A DNA stretch of 6,259 bases from Geobacteraceae bacterium (GTDB lineage: Bacteria; Desulfobacterota; Desulfuromonadia; Desulfuromonadales; Geopsychrobacteraceae). Positions 1 through 5,600 of this stretch are shown one piece after another. A program made the translations under genes and the position numbers. Under the pieces are notes generated by a model. That model was not told where the DNA came from, did no database searches, and was given only the letters and a program-made list of their open reading frames with translations. Every line of letters starts with the position of its first letter. Position 1 is the stretch's first letter. The DNA lies in NCBI GenBank assembly GCA_027064785.1, contig JAMOPE010000424.1, positions 1 through 6,259 on the forward strand, in the 5' to 3' direction.

Positions 1-1
1 G

Positions 2-544
2 GAAATTCTGGTCGATTCTGTACGCAAGACGATTTCTCCCAACAAAATCGGCTGGAAAAAGTGGGCGTGGGTCATGGAAGAGGCACACCATCTCGGGATG
101 CGGACAACGGCGACAATGATGTTCGGTAGTACCGAAAAGCCGGTTGATATTATTGAGCATCTGTTCCGGATTCGTGAAATTCAGGAGCACACTGGTGGTT
201 TTACCGCATTTATTCCATGGTCTTATCAGCCCGACAATACCGAACTTGGTGGGGAAGCTTCGACCGGGATTGAATACCTGAAAGTCCTGGCAGTCTCACG
301 GATTGTTCTGAACAACATCGACAACATTCAGGCAAGCTGGGTGACGCAGGGAGCACTGATGGCTCAAGTTGCGCTGTTCTTCGGCGGGAATGACCTCGGT
401 GGGACAATGCTCGAAGAAAATGTCGTCGCCGCTGCCGGATGTTCCTTCCGCATGTCTCAGGATGATATTGTTGAACTGGTACGTGGGGCGGGATTTACTC
501 CGGCGCGGCGGACTACAGAGTATGAGCTTTTAGAGGAATATTGA
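2..544 (+). CDS. mqnC: Cyclic dehypoxanthinyl futalosine synthase MqnC, C-terminal part (5' end outside window)
   Basis: The reading frame is open from base 2, so the gene enters from the left; 180 residues and a TGA stop are visible, roughly the last half of a protein of about 350-370 residues. MqnC is a radical SAM enzyme that cyclises dehypoxanthine futalosine in the futalosine route to menaquinone. The CxxxCxxC iron-sulfur motif lies upstream of the window and cannot be seen. Family wording seen here: EILVDSVRKTISPNK at the edge, then RTTATMMFGSTEKP, TGGFTAFIPWSYQPDNTELGG, QASWVTQG, GGNDLGGTMLEENVVAAAG and a final GFTPARRTTEYELLEEY. The sister enzyme MqnE is less likely, because it lacks the TTATMMFG...FTAFIPW...GTMLEENVVAAAG pattern as I remember it. 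The stop is only 7 nt before a REP-like doublet. The internal ATG at 74 is not the start, because the family similarity continues upstream of it. Confidence 0.93.
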   Translation, partial: EILVDSVRKTISPNKIGWKKWAWVMEEAHHLGMRTTATMMFGSTEKPVDIIEHLFRIREIQEHTGGFTAFIPWSYQPDNTELGGEASTGIEYLKVLAVSRIVLNNIDNIQASWVTQGALMAQVALFFGGNDLGGTMLEENVVAAAGCSFRMSQDDIVELVRGAGFTPARRTTEYELLEEY

Positions 545-551
545 TGAAAAG

Positions 552-667
552 TTAAAAGCCCCCTCATCCGCCCGTTGAGCACCTTCTCCCCTGGGGAGAA
601 GGGATGGAACTTGCGGGATGTGGGATTGTAATTCCCTCTCCCTTAGGGAGAGGGCCAGGGTGAGGGG
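552..667 (+). repeat. REP-like doublet, copy 1 (two hairpins, tails outward)
   Basis: The left half begins TTAAAAGCCCCCTCATCC, has a small stem at 570-580 (GCCC/GAGC, one mismatch), then a perfect 10-bp stem at 582-591/593-602 around a single T. The right half is a perfect 10-bp stem at 634-643/645-654, followed by CCAGGGTGAGGGG. Read from the other strand, the right half begins CCCCTCACCC, so each half is a tail of the form CCCCTCAYCC 5' of a hairpin and the two halves face each other. This is the architecture of an inverted REP pair (BIME/REPIN). The two tails form an imperfect terminal inverted repeat. It starts 7 nt after the mqnC stop, and its last bases provide the ribosome binding site of the next gene. 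There is no T-run after either stem, so it is not a classical intrinsic terminator. Confidence 0.9.
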
Positions 668-673
668 TTTGTG
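662..673 (+). promoter_or_regulatory. Shine-Dalgarno sequence of the DUF559 gene, made by the end of repeat copy 1
   Basis: GAGGGG at 662-667 is followed by TTT and the GTG start codon at 671. The same GAGGGG is the conserved terminal motif of the repeat, also present at the end of copy 2 (1133-1138). This well-spaced purine-rich site decides the choice of GTG at 671; there is no ATG in frame near the start of the conserved domain. Confidence 0.7.
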
Positions 674-1027
674 TCAGTACCACCAGAACTGCTTATTTTT
701 GCGAAGCAATTTCGTCAGGGTCAAACTGATGCGGAACGGTTGTTGTGGCAGGTTTTGCGTGGTCGGAATCTGAAAGGTTTTAAGTTTCGACGTCAGCATC
801 CGGTTGGTGGTTATATCCTTGATTTTTACTGCCATGACGCACGTCTTGCAATCGAACTTGATGGTGGTGGGCACAATACCGATAAACAAAAATTGTATGA
901 TGACGAACGGACAAAAATACTCAATGGTGCCGGAATAAAGATCATTCGATTTTGGAACCATGATGTCTTGACTTCTCTTGAATCGGTTCTTGATGAGATT
1001 TACAGGGCATTGGTTCCGAAAGATTAA
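671..1027 (+). CDS. DUF559 / Vsr-like endonuclease-domain protein
   Basis: A 118-residue protein that is essentially only the DUF559 domain (PF04480), a small PD-(D/E)XK-like nuclease fold related to the very-short-patch repair endonuclease Vsr. Visible family marks: TDAERLLWQVLRGR at 19-32 (E22), FKFRRQHPVGGYILDFYC at 37-54 (D51), then LAIELDGGGH at 59-68 (E62, D64, H68), and IKIIRFWNHDVL at 89-100 near the C-terminus. Most members I recall read DGGQH where this one reads DGGGH, so a glutamine near the active site may be replaced. No methylase, helicase or DNA-recognition partner is next to it, which argues against a restriction system. Its start follows repeat copy 1 by 3 nt and its TAA stop is inside the first bases of repeat copy 2. 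Low G+C (about 43%) suggests separate origin. Biochemical activity of solo DUF559 proteins is largely unknown to me; nuclease function is a fold-based inference. Confidence 0.9.
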   Translation: MSVPPELLIFAKQFRQGQTDAERLLWQVLRGRNLKGFKFRRQHPVGGYILDFYCHDARLAIELDGGGHNTDKQKLYDDERTKILNGAGIKIIRFWNHDVLTSLESVLDEIYRALVPKD

Positions 1028-1138
1028 AAGCCCCCTCATCCGCCCGTTGGGCACCTTCTCCCCAGGGGAGAAGGGATGAAACTGGCAGCACTTGGGTTGA
1101 GGTTCTCTCTCCCTGAGGGAGAGGGCCAGGGTGAGGGG
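1024..1138 (+). repeat. REP-like doublet, copy 2 (same orientation as copy 1)
   Basis: Same plan as the repeat at 552-667: TTAAAAGCCCCCTCATCC tail, small perfect stem GCCC-GTT-GGGC at 1042-1052, perfect 10-bp stem 1054-1063/1065-1074 around an A, divergent middle (about 1079-1104), perfect 8-bp stem 1107-1114/1116-1123 around a G, and the closing tail GGCCAGGGTGAGGGG. The TAA at 1025-1027 in its AT-rich leader is the stop codon of the DUF559 gene. It ends 34 nt before the hisC start codon. Confidence 0.9.
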
Positions 1139-1172
1139 GATGGTTTGAACATTACTCACAGTGGAGAGCAGA

Positions 1173-2222
1173 ATGCTGCCTTTCAGAAAAAATATTGCCG
1201 AAATGGCGGGTTATGTCCCCGGTTTTCAGCCCGATGACAGCGGCTGGATCAAGTTGAACACGAATGAGAATCCCTATCCGCCATCACCAAAGGTGGTCGA
1301 AGCCATTACTGCTGAACTGGCAGGGGATGGCGCAAGTTTACGTCAGTATCCCGATGCCGGGAGCAAAGAAGCACGGCAGGTTGCAGCGGAGGTGTACGGG
1401 GTTGATCCTGCGTGGGTGATCATGGCGAACGGTTCTGACGAGCTGCTCAATAATCTGATCCGGGCGTTTGTCGACGCTGGTGAAGAGATCGGCTATGTCC
1501 ATCCGTCCTATTCGTATTATGCGACACTTGCCGACATTCAGGGGGCGAAGATCCGTACCTTCGGGTTGACTGATGACTTTAAAATTGCCGATTTTCCCGA
1601 TCGCTATCAGGGCAAGATTTTTTTTCTGACCAGCCCCAATGCCCCGCTGGGTTTCGGTTTTACTAACGATTATATTGCCGATCTGGCACAACGCTGTGAC
1701 GGGATTCTTGTCGTCGACGAGGCGTATGTCGATTTCACCGCCGAAACAGCTTTGGAACTGGTCACTCAATATGAAAATGTTGTCGTAACCCGGACTTTCT
1801 CCAAAAGCTATTCGCTGGCGGGGATGCGCCTGGGCCTGGCGATTGCGCGTCCTGAAGTGATTGCTGCTCTCGATAAAATCCGGGATCACTACCATCTTGA
1901 CCGGTTAGCGCTGGTTGCGGCGACGGCGGCTTTAAGAGATCAGGCTTATCTTCAGTCGACGGTCGCAAAAATCTGCTCAACCCGCGACTGGTTCAGTGAT
2001 GAACTGCGTCAGCTGGGTTTCGGGGTCAAGCCGTCGCGGACCAATTACGTTTTTGCTGAAGCTCCCGCTGGTGACGGTAAAAAAGTTTACGAGACTCTGC
2101 TGAACGCCAAAATTCTGGTCCGTTATTTTTCTGATCCCCTTCTTGCTCATGGCGTGCGGATTTCTATCGGTACCCGCGAAGAGATGGAAAAAACCCTGGC
2201 GGTTCTGCGTGAGCTTGACTGA
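1173..2222 (+). CDS. hisC: Histidinol-phosphate aminotransferase HisC
   Basis: Pyridoxal-phosphate enzyme of the class I/II aminotransferase fold, cytoplasmic. It transfers the amino group from glutamate to imidazole acetol phosphate to give histidinol phosphate in histidine synthesis. With the ATG at 1173 the product has 349 residues, normal for the family. Visible motifs: [12 protein letters not shown] (27-38, substrate and cofactor region), NGSDELL (86-92, phosphate contact), SPNAPLGFG (154-162, with N156), DEAYVDF (182-188, D182 and Y185 contact the cofactor), [15 protein letters not shown] (207-221, K211 forms the Schiff base) and [10 protein letters not shown] near the end, with the carboxylate-binding arginine. 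ATG 1173 is chosen because GGAG at 1163-1166 is 6 nt upstream; a GTG at 1161 would add four residues but overlaps that site. The end overlaps mutY. No other his genes are in the window. Some aromatic aminotransferases look similar, but the N-terminal motif favours HisC. Confidence 0.94.
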   Translation: MLPFRKNIAEMAGYVPGFQPDDSGWIKLNTNENPYPPSPKVVEAITAELAGDGASLRQYPDAGSKEARQVAAEVYGVDPAWVIMANGSDELLNNLIRAFVDAGEEIGYVHPSYSYYATLADIQGAKIRTFGLTDDFKIADFPDRYQGKIFFLTSPNAPLGFGFTNDYIADLAQRCDGILVVDEAYVDFTAETALELVTQYENVVVTRTFSKSYSLAGMRLGLAIARPEVIAALDKIRDHYHLDRLALVAATAALRDQAYLQSTVAKICSTRDWFSDELRQLGFGVKPSRTNYVFAEAPAGDGKKVYETLLNAKILVRYFSDPLLAHGVRISIGTREEMEKTLAVLRELD

Positions 2223-3288
2223 TTTTCCGGCGTCCCCGACTGAGCTGGTCACACGTTTGCTTGCATGGTACGGCCGATCAGGGCGTGATCTGCCGTGGCG
2301 CAACTGTCGCGATCCGTATCGGATCTGGTTGTCGGAGGTCATGCTGCAACAGACAACCGTTGCAGCCGTGATCGGTTATTATCTGCGGTTTCTGGAACGG
2401 TTTCCAACCGTTGATGGTTTGGCAGCAGCTCCGTTGGAGGATGTCATCGACCTCTGGGCGGGGTTGGGTTACTACTCGCGGGCAAGAAATCTTCACGCTG
2501 CGGCGAAATTGATCATCAATGATTTTGGCGGTGCTTTCCCTGCTGACGTTGATGATTTGCAAAAGCTGCCCGGGGTGGGACGTTCAACTGCCGGGGCAAT
2601 TTCAGCGTTGGCGTTTGATCGCCAGGCTCCGATTCTTGATGGCAATGTCCGACGGGTGCTGTGCCGGTTGTGTGCGTTACAGGAACCACCCCGGACAACC
2701 TCCGCTGAAAAACAGCTGTGGCACTGGTCGGAACAGATCACCCCGACGGAATATGTCCACGATTATACTCAGGCGATCATGGATCTTGGCGCAACGGTCT
2801 GCGTCCCCCGCAATCCTCTTTGCGGTGATTGTCCGTGGAGCGAGATTTGTCTGGCGAAGAAATCCGGTTTGGAAAACCAGTTGCCCCTGAAACAACCCTC
2901 AAAAAAGATTCCAACCCGGGTGGAAGTGACATTGCTCCTTTGTTGTCGTGGGCGGTATCTGGCCCGGCGGCGACCGGTGGAAGGTTTTCTCGGGGGGTTG
3001 TGGGAATTTCCGGCAATGGCTGTTACGACTGACGAAAAACAGGAAGAGAAATTATCGTTGTTGTGTACCGATTTCGGATGTGGTGTCGAGGTTGCTTCAC
3101 TTGGTAAAATTGAGCATGTTTACAGCCATTTTCGTTTGAAGGCCAATATTTACCGGGCTGAAATAGATGACCAGCCTCGAATTGCCGAAGGTGAATACCG
3201 CTGGTTTTCCCTCGAAGAATTGAAAAAGATTGCTTTGCATGGTGCCCATAAGAAGGTATTGGTTACGTTGGTAAAAATAGGGGCCTGA
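2209..3288 (+). CDS. mutY: A/G-specific adenine DNA glycosylase MutY
   Basis: Removes adenine mispaired with 8-oxoguanine, preventing G:C to T:A mutations; acts on chromosomal DNA. From GTG 2209 the protein has 359 residues, typical for the family. Domains in order: HhH-GPD glycosylase with PWR (29-31), SEVMLQQT (42-49, catalytic E43), [12 protein letters not shown] (85-96), helix-hairpin-helix [10 protein letters not shown] (120-129) and ILDGNVRR (142-149, catalytic D144); a [4Fe-4S] loop with C198, C205, C208, C214 in the exact CX6CX2CX5C spacing; then a C-terminal Nudix-like domain with ARRRP and GLWEFP (about 252-268), and the 8-oxoG-reading motif HVYSHF (303-308, S306 and H307). All key residues are present. 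The start is uncertain: GTG 2209 overlaps hisC by 14 nt, TTG 2215 by 8 nt, and neither has a strong Shine-Dalgarno, which suggests translational coupling to hisC. The in-frame ATG at 2143 would add 22 unrelated residues from inside hisC. Confidence 0.94.
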   Translation: MSLTDFPASPTELVTRLLAWYGRSGRDLPWRNCRDPYRIWLSEVMLQQTTVAAVIGYYLRFLERFPTVDGLAAAPLEDVIDLWAGLGYYSRARNLHAAAKLIINDFGGAFPADVDDLQKLPGVGRSTAGAISALAFDRQAPILDGNVRRVLCRLCALQEPPRTTSAEKQLWHWSEQITPTEYVHDYTQAIMDLGATVCVPRNPLCGDCPWSEICLAKKSGLENQLPLKQPSKKIPTRVEVTLLLCCRGRYLARRRPVEGFLGGLWEFPAMAVTTDEKQEEKLSLLCTDFGCGVEVASLGKIEHVYSHFRLKANIYRAEIDDQPRIAEGEYRWFSLEELKKIALHGAHKKVLVTLVKIGA

Positions 3289-3310
3289 TTCAGGTAGCTT
3301 CTGGAATTTT

Positions 3311-3418
3311 ATGCCTTCTCCCTGAGGGAGAATGTGGCCAAAGGCCGGATAAGGGGGCTTTGGAGCAAATGGATTAGCTCCCCCCCCCTCACCCTAACCC
3401 TCTCCCTCAGGGAGAGGG
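3311..3418 (-). repeat. REP-like doublet, copy 3, halves in opposite arrangement (tails inward)
   Basis: On the + strand it first shows the reverse complement of the left half: stem TTCTCCCT-G-AGGGAGAA at 3316-3332, small stem GGCC-AAA-GGCC at 3336-3346, then GGATAAGGGGGCTTT. After about 16 spacer bases comes the reverse complement of the right half: a nine-C run (3380-3388), CTCACCCTAA, and a perfect 10-bp stem at 3398-3407/3409-3418. So the two tails face each other here, whereas they point outward in the copies at 552 and 1024. A short stem GGAGC/GCTCC (3362-3366, 3376-3380) closes the spacer. It fills most of the 155-bp gap between mutY and rnd. Confidence 0.85.
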
Positions 3419-3431
3419 AATGACTTTTTTT
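3398..3431 (+). terminator. Possible weak intrinsic terminator/attenuator upstream of rnd
   Basis: The repeat-derived G+C-rich stem at 3398-3418 (9 bp with a TCA loop, or 10 bp with a single loop base) is followed after six bases (AATGAC) by seven T's at 3425-3431. The gap between stem and T-run is longer than in a good intrinsic terminator, and the structure ends only 12 nt before the rnd ATG. It could slow or stop transcription from mutY, or it may be just a repeat next to an AT-rich leader. Confidence 0.3.
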
Positions 3432-3434
3432 AAT

Positions 3435-3446
3435 GGAGAATAAATG
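3435..3446 (+). promoter_or_regulatory. Shine-Dalgarno site of rnd
   Basis: TGGAGAATAAATG: GGAG at 3435-3438 with a 5-nt spacer to the ATG at 3444 fixes the start of the RNase D gene. Confidence 0.7.
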
Positions 3447-4565
3447 TCTTTACCCCCCATTTTAACGACGACCGGGCAGGTCAATGACTTTGCTGCTGAG
3501 TTGGAAAAACATCCGGTGATCGCTGTCGATCTTGAAGCCGATTCGATGCACAACTATCAGGAAAAAGTCTGTCTGCTGCAGTTTTCAACTCCCGATACCA
3601 CTGTTTTGGTTGACCCTTTAACGGGTGCTGATCTGAGTAGCCTGCGTCCGGTCATGTCAAATCCCGCAATCCGTAAAATTTTCCACGCGGCCGATTACGA
3701 TATCCGCAGTTTGGCCCGCGATTTCGATATGACAATCAGCGGATTGTTTGACACGATGATTTCGAGTCAGTTTCTTGGTGAGGAACGTTTCGGTCTGGCT
3801 GATGTGCTGCGGAAATATTTTTCCGTTGAGCTCGACAAACAATACCAGCGTGCCGACTGGTCGAAACGCCCTTTATCGCCGGAAATGGTCCGTTATGCCG
3901 CTGCCGATACCAGTTATCTGCATGAGCTGGTTGAAATCCTTGAAGCCAAGCTGATCGAAAAGGGGCGGCTTGACTGGGTGAAGGAAGAGTGCGAACTGCT
4001 GGAAAAAGTTCGCTTTGCCGATTCTTCGGGGCCGTTATTTCTTCGCTTCAAGGGGGCGGGAACATTGAAACCGCGTCAACTTGCCGTTCTGGAAAATTTA
4101 CTGCAATGGCGTGATAAAGAGGCACAGCGGCGTGATTGCCCCCTCTATAAGGTTTTTGGAAACAAGGAATTGCTCGAAATTGCGCGACAGATTCCGACAT
4201 CATTGAATCAGATGAGTCGTCTGTCCGGGGTCTCACCACGTCTGATCGAGCGTTACGGTAAAAAACTTCTTCCGGCAGTGTTATCTGCCGTTGAGTTGGA
4301 TGAAGCCGATCTCCCCGTTTACCCCCGTGGAGAACGCCGGGCAAAAGACCCGCAGATCGAAAAACGGATTATCCGGTTGAAAGAGTGGCGTAAAAAAGCA
4401 GCAAAAGATCTGGAGCTTGATCCCGGTGTCCTGATTAATAATGCACTGCTGGAAGAACTGGCACGCAAGCACCCTCGGGCCGAAGCCGATTTTGCCACGA
4501 TCGATTTGTTGAAAAACTGGCAGCGTAAGGTGTTGGGTGAAGGAATTTTGCGAGTACTGAATTAG
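3444..4565 (+). CDS. rnd: Ribonuclease D
   Basis: 3'-to-5' exoribonuclease of the DEDDy family that trims tRNA and other small stable RNA 3' ends in the cytoplasm. 373 residues, the usual length. The exonuclease domain covers about 5-170: motif I VDLEAD (28-33, D29 and E31), motif II FHAADYDIRSLAR (80-92, D86), LFDTMISSQFLG (101-112) and motif III YAAAD (151-155, Y151 and D155), the tyrosine placing it in the DEDDy group. An HRDC domain follows at about 207-285 (LKPRQLAVLENLLQWRDKEA, then a conserved LYKVFGNKELLEIA), used for RNA binding. The C-terminal 85 residues (LKEWRKKAAKDLELDPGVLI and LLKNW) match the second HRDC-like part of bacterial RNase D. All metal ligands are intact. The transporter gene begins 6 nt after its stop, suggesting one transcript. 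Confidence 0.93.
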   Translation: MSLPPILTTTGQVNDFAAELEKHPVIAVDLEADSMHNYQEKVCLLQFSTPDTTVLVDPLTGADLSSLRPVMSNPAIRKIFHAADYDIRSLARDFDMTISGLFDTMISSQFLGEERFGLADVLRKYFSVELDKQYQRADWSKRPLSPEMVRYAAADTSYLHELVEILEAKLIEKGRLDWVKEECELLEKVRFADSSGPLFLRFKGAGTLKPRQLAVLENLLQWRDKEAQRRDCPLYKVFGNKELLEIARQIPTSLNQMSRLSGVSPRLIERYGKKLLPAVLSAVELDEADLPVYPRGERRAKDPQIEKRIIRLKEWRKKAAKDLELDPGVLINNALLEELARKHPRAEADFATIDLLKNWQRKVLGEGILRVLN

Positions 4566-4571
4566 CTTTCT

Positions 4572-5441
4572 ATGGAAACACTGGCGTTACTCCTGATTGT
4601 TTTCTCGGCATTCATGCATGCCTTGTGGAACCTGCTGGTCAAGCAGAGCCGGGATAAGACGGTTTTTATCTGGTGGATGTTCCTCTCTTCCGGCAGCCTG
4701 ATGACTCTGCTGACGTTTGCTCTCGGATTGTTCCCTCCGCTGAGTCTTCAGCTTCTGGTACTAGCATCTGCCGGGGCGGTGTGTTTTGTCCTTTATCACT
4801 GGCTGGGTGGTTTCGCCTACCGTGATGGCGACCTATCGGTGACTTATCCGTTGGCACAGACGGCGATGTTTTATGTCCCACTGTGGGGTGTTCTGTTGTT
4901 GGGAGAGCGTCTGACACTTATTGGAGTTGCCGGAATTGTTCTGATTGCGCTGGGGGCTTATTGTATTCAATTACGTAATTTGTCCGCAGCAGAATTTCTG
5001 CGACCATTTTCGCAATTGGGAAACCGCTCAGTTCAGGCGGCATTGCTGGCGGGATTTATTTATTCTGTCGGTGCGATCTTGGATAAAAGTGGCGTTGATC
5101 GTTATTCTCCCTTTCAGTTTACTTATATTCTGGTGCTGTTTATGTTCCTCTTTATGTCACTCAATCTCCTGCGACCCTGTTATCGGGGACGGGTTATTGG
5201 TGAGTGGCGTCACAATCCAAAACTGATTCTCTGGTCGGGTCCGGTGATTATGGCATCGTTTCTGTCGTTCCGTTTCGGTTTACAACTGTCTCCGGTCAGT
5301 TACGCCTTGCCGGTACGTCAGGTGAGCTTGCTGGTCGGAGTTCTTATCGGCATTGTCTTTCTTGGTGAATCGTTCGGGAAGATTCGCCTAGCATCGACAT
5401 TGCTGATTATGTCAGGGGTTTTTCTGGTTTGGTATGGATAA
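4572..5441 (+). CDS. EamA/DMT-superfamily membrane transporter
   Basis: 289-residue, very hydrophobic inner-membrane protein with about ten predicted helices (roughly 3-22, 31-52, 60-80, 88-110, 112-132, 153-172, 179-199, 217-237, 243-265, 270-288) arranged as two five-helix EamA repeats. The repeats show at matching places: LLLGERLTLIGVAGIVLIALGAY (107-129, split for reading as LLLGERLTL then IGVAGIVLIALGAY) and VFLGESFGKIRLASTLLIMSG (262-282). Members export or import small metabolites such as amino acids, nucleobases or sugars; the substrate cannot be read from sequence. The start at 4572 follows the rnd stop by 6 nt and has no clear Shine-Dalgarno site, consistent with coupled translation. 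Both EamA halves are complete, so the gene looks functional. Confidence 0.88.
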   Translation: METLALLLIVFSAFMHALWNLLVKQSRDKTVFIWWMFLSSGSLMTLLTFALGLFPPLSLQLLVLASAGAVCFVLYHWLGGFAYRDGDLSVTYPLAQTAMFYVPLWGVLLLGERLTLIGVAGIVLIALGAYCIQLRNLSAAEFLRPFSQLGNRSVQAALLAGFIYSVGAILDKSGVDRYSPFQFTYILVLFMFLFMSLNLLRPCYRGRVIGEWRHNPKLILWSGPVIMASFLSFRFGLQLSPVSYALPVRQVSLLVGVLIGIVFLGESFGKIRLASTLLIMSGVFLVWYG

Positions 5442-5458
5442 AAAATATACGGCGACTC

Positions 5459-5564
5459 AACGGAGAGACGCAGAGTGGGAGAGGCAAAAAAGAAAATCAA
5501 AATCTTTTTTGAATTTGGTTGTTTTGGCGTTCTCTCTAGCTCTCCTTCTCAGCGTCTCTCCGTT
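5459..5564. repeat. MITE-like inverted repeat between eamA and the HD gene
   Basis: Arms of 25 nt at 5459-5483 (starting AACGGAGAGACGC) and 5540-5564 (ending GCGTCTCTCCGTT) pair at 22 of 25 positions, with the outer 13 perfect. The 56-nt interior is A/T-rich and contains a second hairpin, CAAAAAAG (5485-5492) with CTTTTTTG (5504-5511). The arms are unlike the CCCCTCAYCC repeats elsewhere in the window, so this is a separate family. It takes up most of the 159-bp gap. I recall similar GGAGAGACGCAGAG elements scattered in deltaproteobacterial genomes, but cannot confirm that here. The stem could also fold in RNA downstream of the transporter gene. Confidence 0.8.
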
Positions 5565-5600
5565 AAAGTCTTTTGTCCTTTTATGCACGGGTAGGATTTT

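Larger units (their letters stand above)
552..1138 (+). mobile_element. Putative cassette: repeat - DUF559 nuclease gene - repeat
   Basis: A 587-bp unit made of two direct copies of a two-hairpin repeat (552-667 and 1024-1138) that enclose one small nuclease gene with almost no spare sequence. The outer 55 bases of the copies agree at 53 positions and their inner 31 bases at 30, whereas the middle 25-30 bases have diverged. The unit lies between mqnC and hisC, and the nuclease gene has about 43% G+C by hand count (153 of 357) against 50-60% in most rows sampled from the two neighbours. I could not find a convincing target-site duplication outside the copies. That this is, or was, a transposing unit is inference. 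It could equally be a gene that happens to sit between two REP-like elements. Confidence 0.4.

Noticed and set aside
582..602. Intrinsic terminator after mqnC
   Set aside because: The stem is perfect but is followed by GATGGAAC rather than a T-run.
671..1027. Restriction enzyme of a restriction-modification system, or a true Vsr repair enzyme
   Set aside because: There is no methyltransferase next to it, and the domain is of DUF559 type with only distant fold relation to Vsr.
552..1138. CRISPR array
   Set aside because: Only two copies about 115 bp long separated by a coding gene, with internal hairpins; no short regular repeat-spacer pattern and no cas genes.
674..1159. Open frame of 161 codons on the - strand opposite the DUF559 gene
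   Set aside because: Its first third is a translation of repeat copy 2 (LTLALSLRERE...), and the rest is the antisense of a gene with a clear family domain. It is a typical spurious repeat-derived frame.
1161..1172. GTG 1161 as hisC start
   Set aside because: It would use up the good GGAG site at 1163-1166 that is properly spaced for ATG 1173, and the four extra residues are not part of the family.
542..1172. Target-site duplication bordering the cassette
   Set aside because: The bases outside 552 (TTGATGAAAAG) and after 1138 (GATGGTTTGAAC) share only GATG at different distances, which is too weak to call.
1338..1895. Open frame of 185 codons on the - strand inside hisC
   Set aside because: It lies wholly opposite conserved hisC sequence and has no family resemblance.
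2519..2890. Open frame of 123 codons on the + strand inside mutY
   Set aside because: Out-of-frame shadow of the MutY catalytic and iron-sulfur region, which is fully intact in its own frame.
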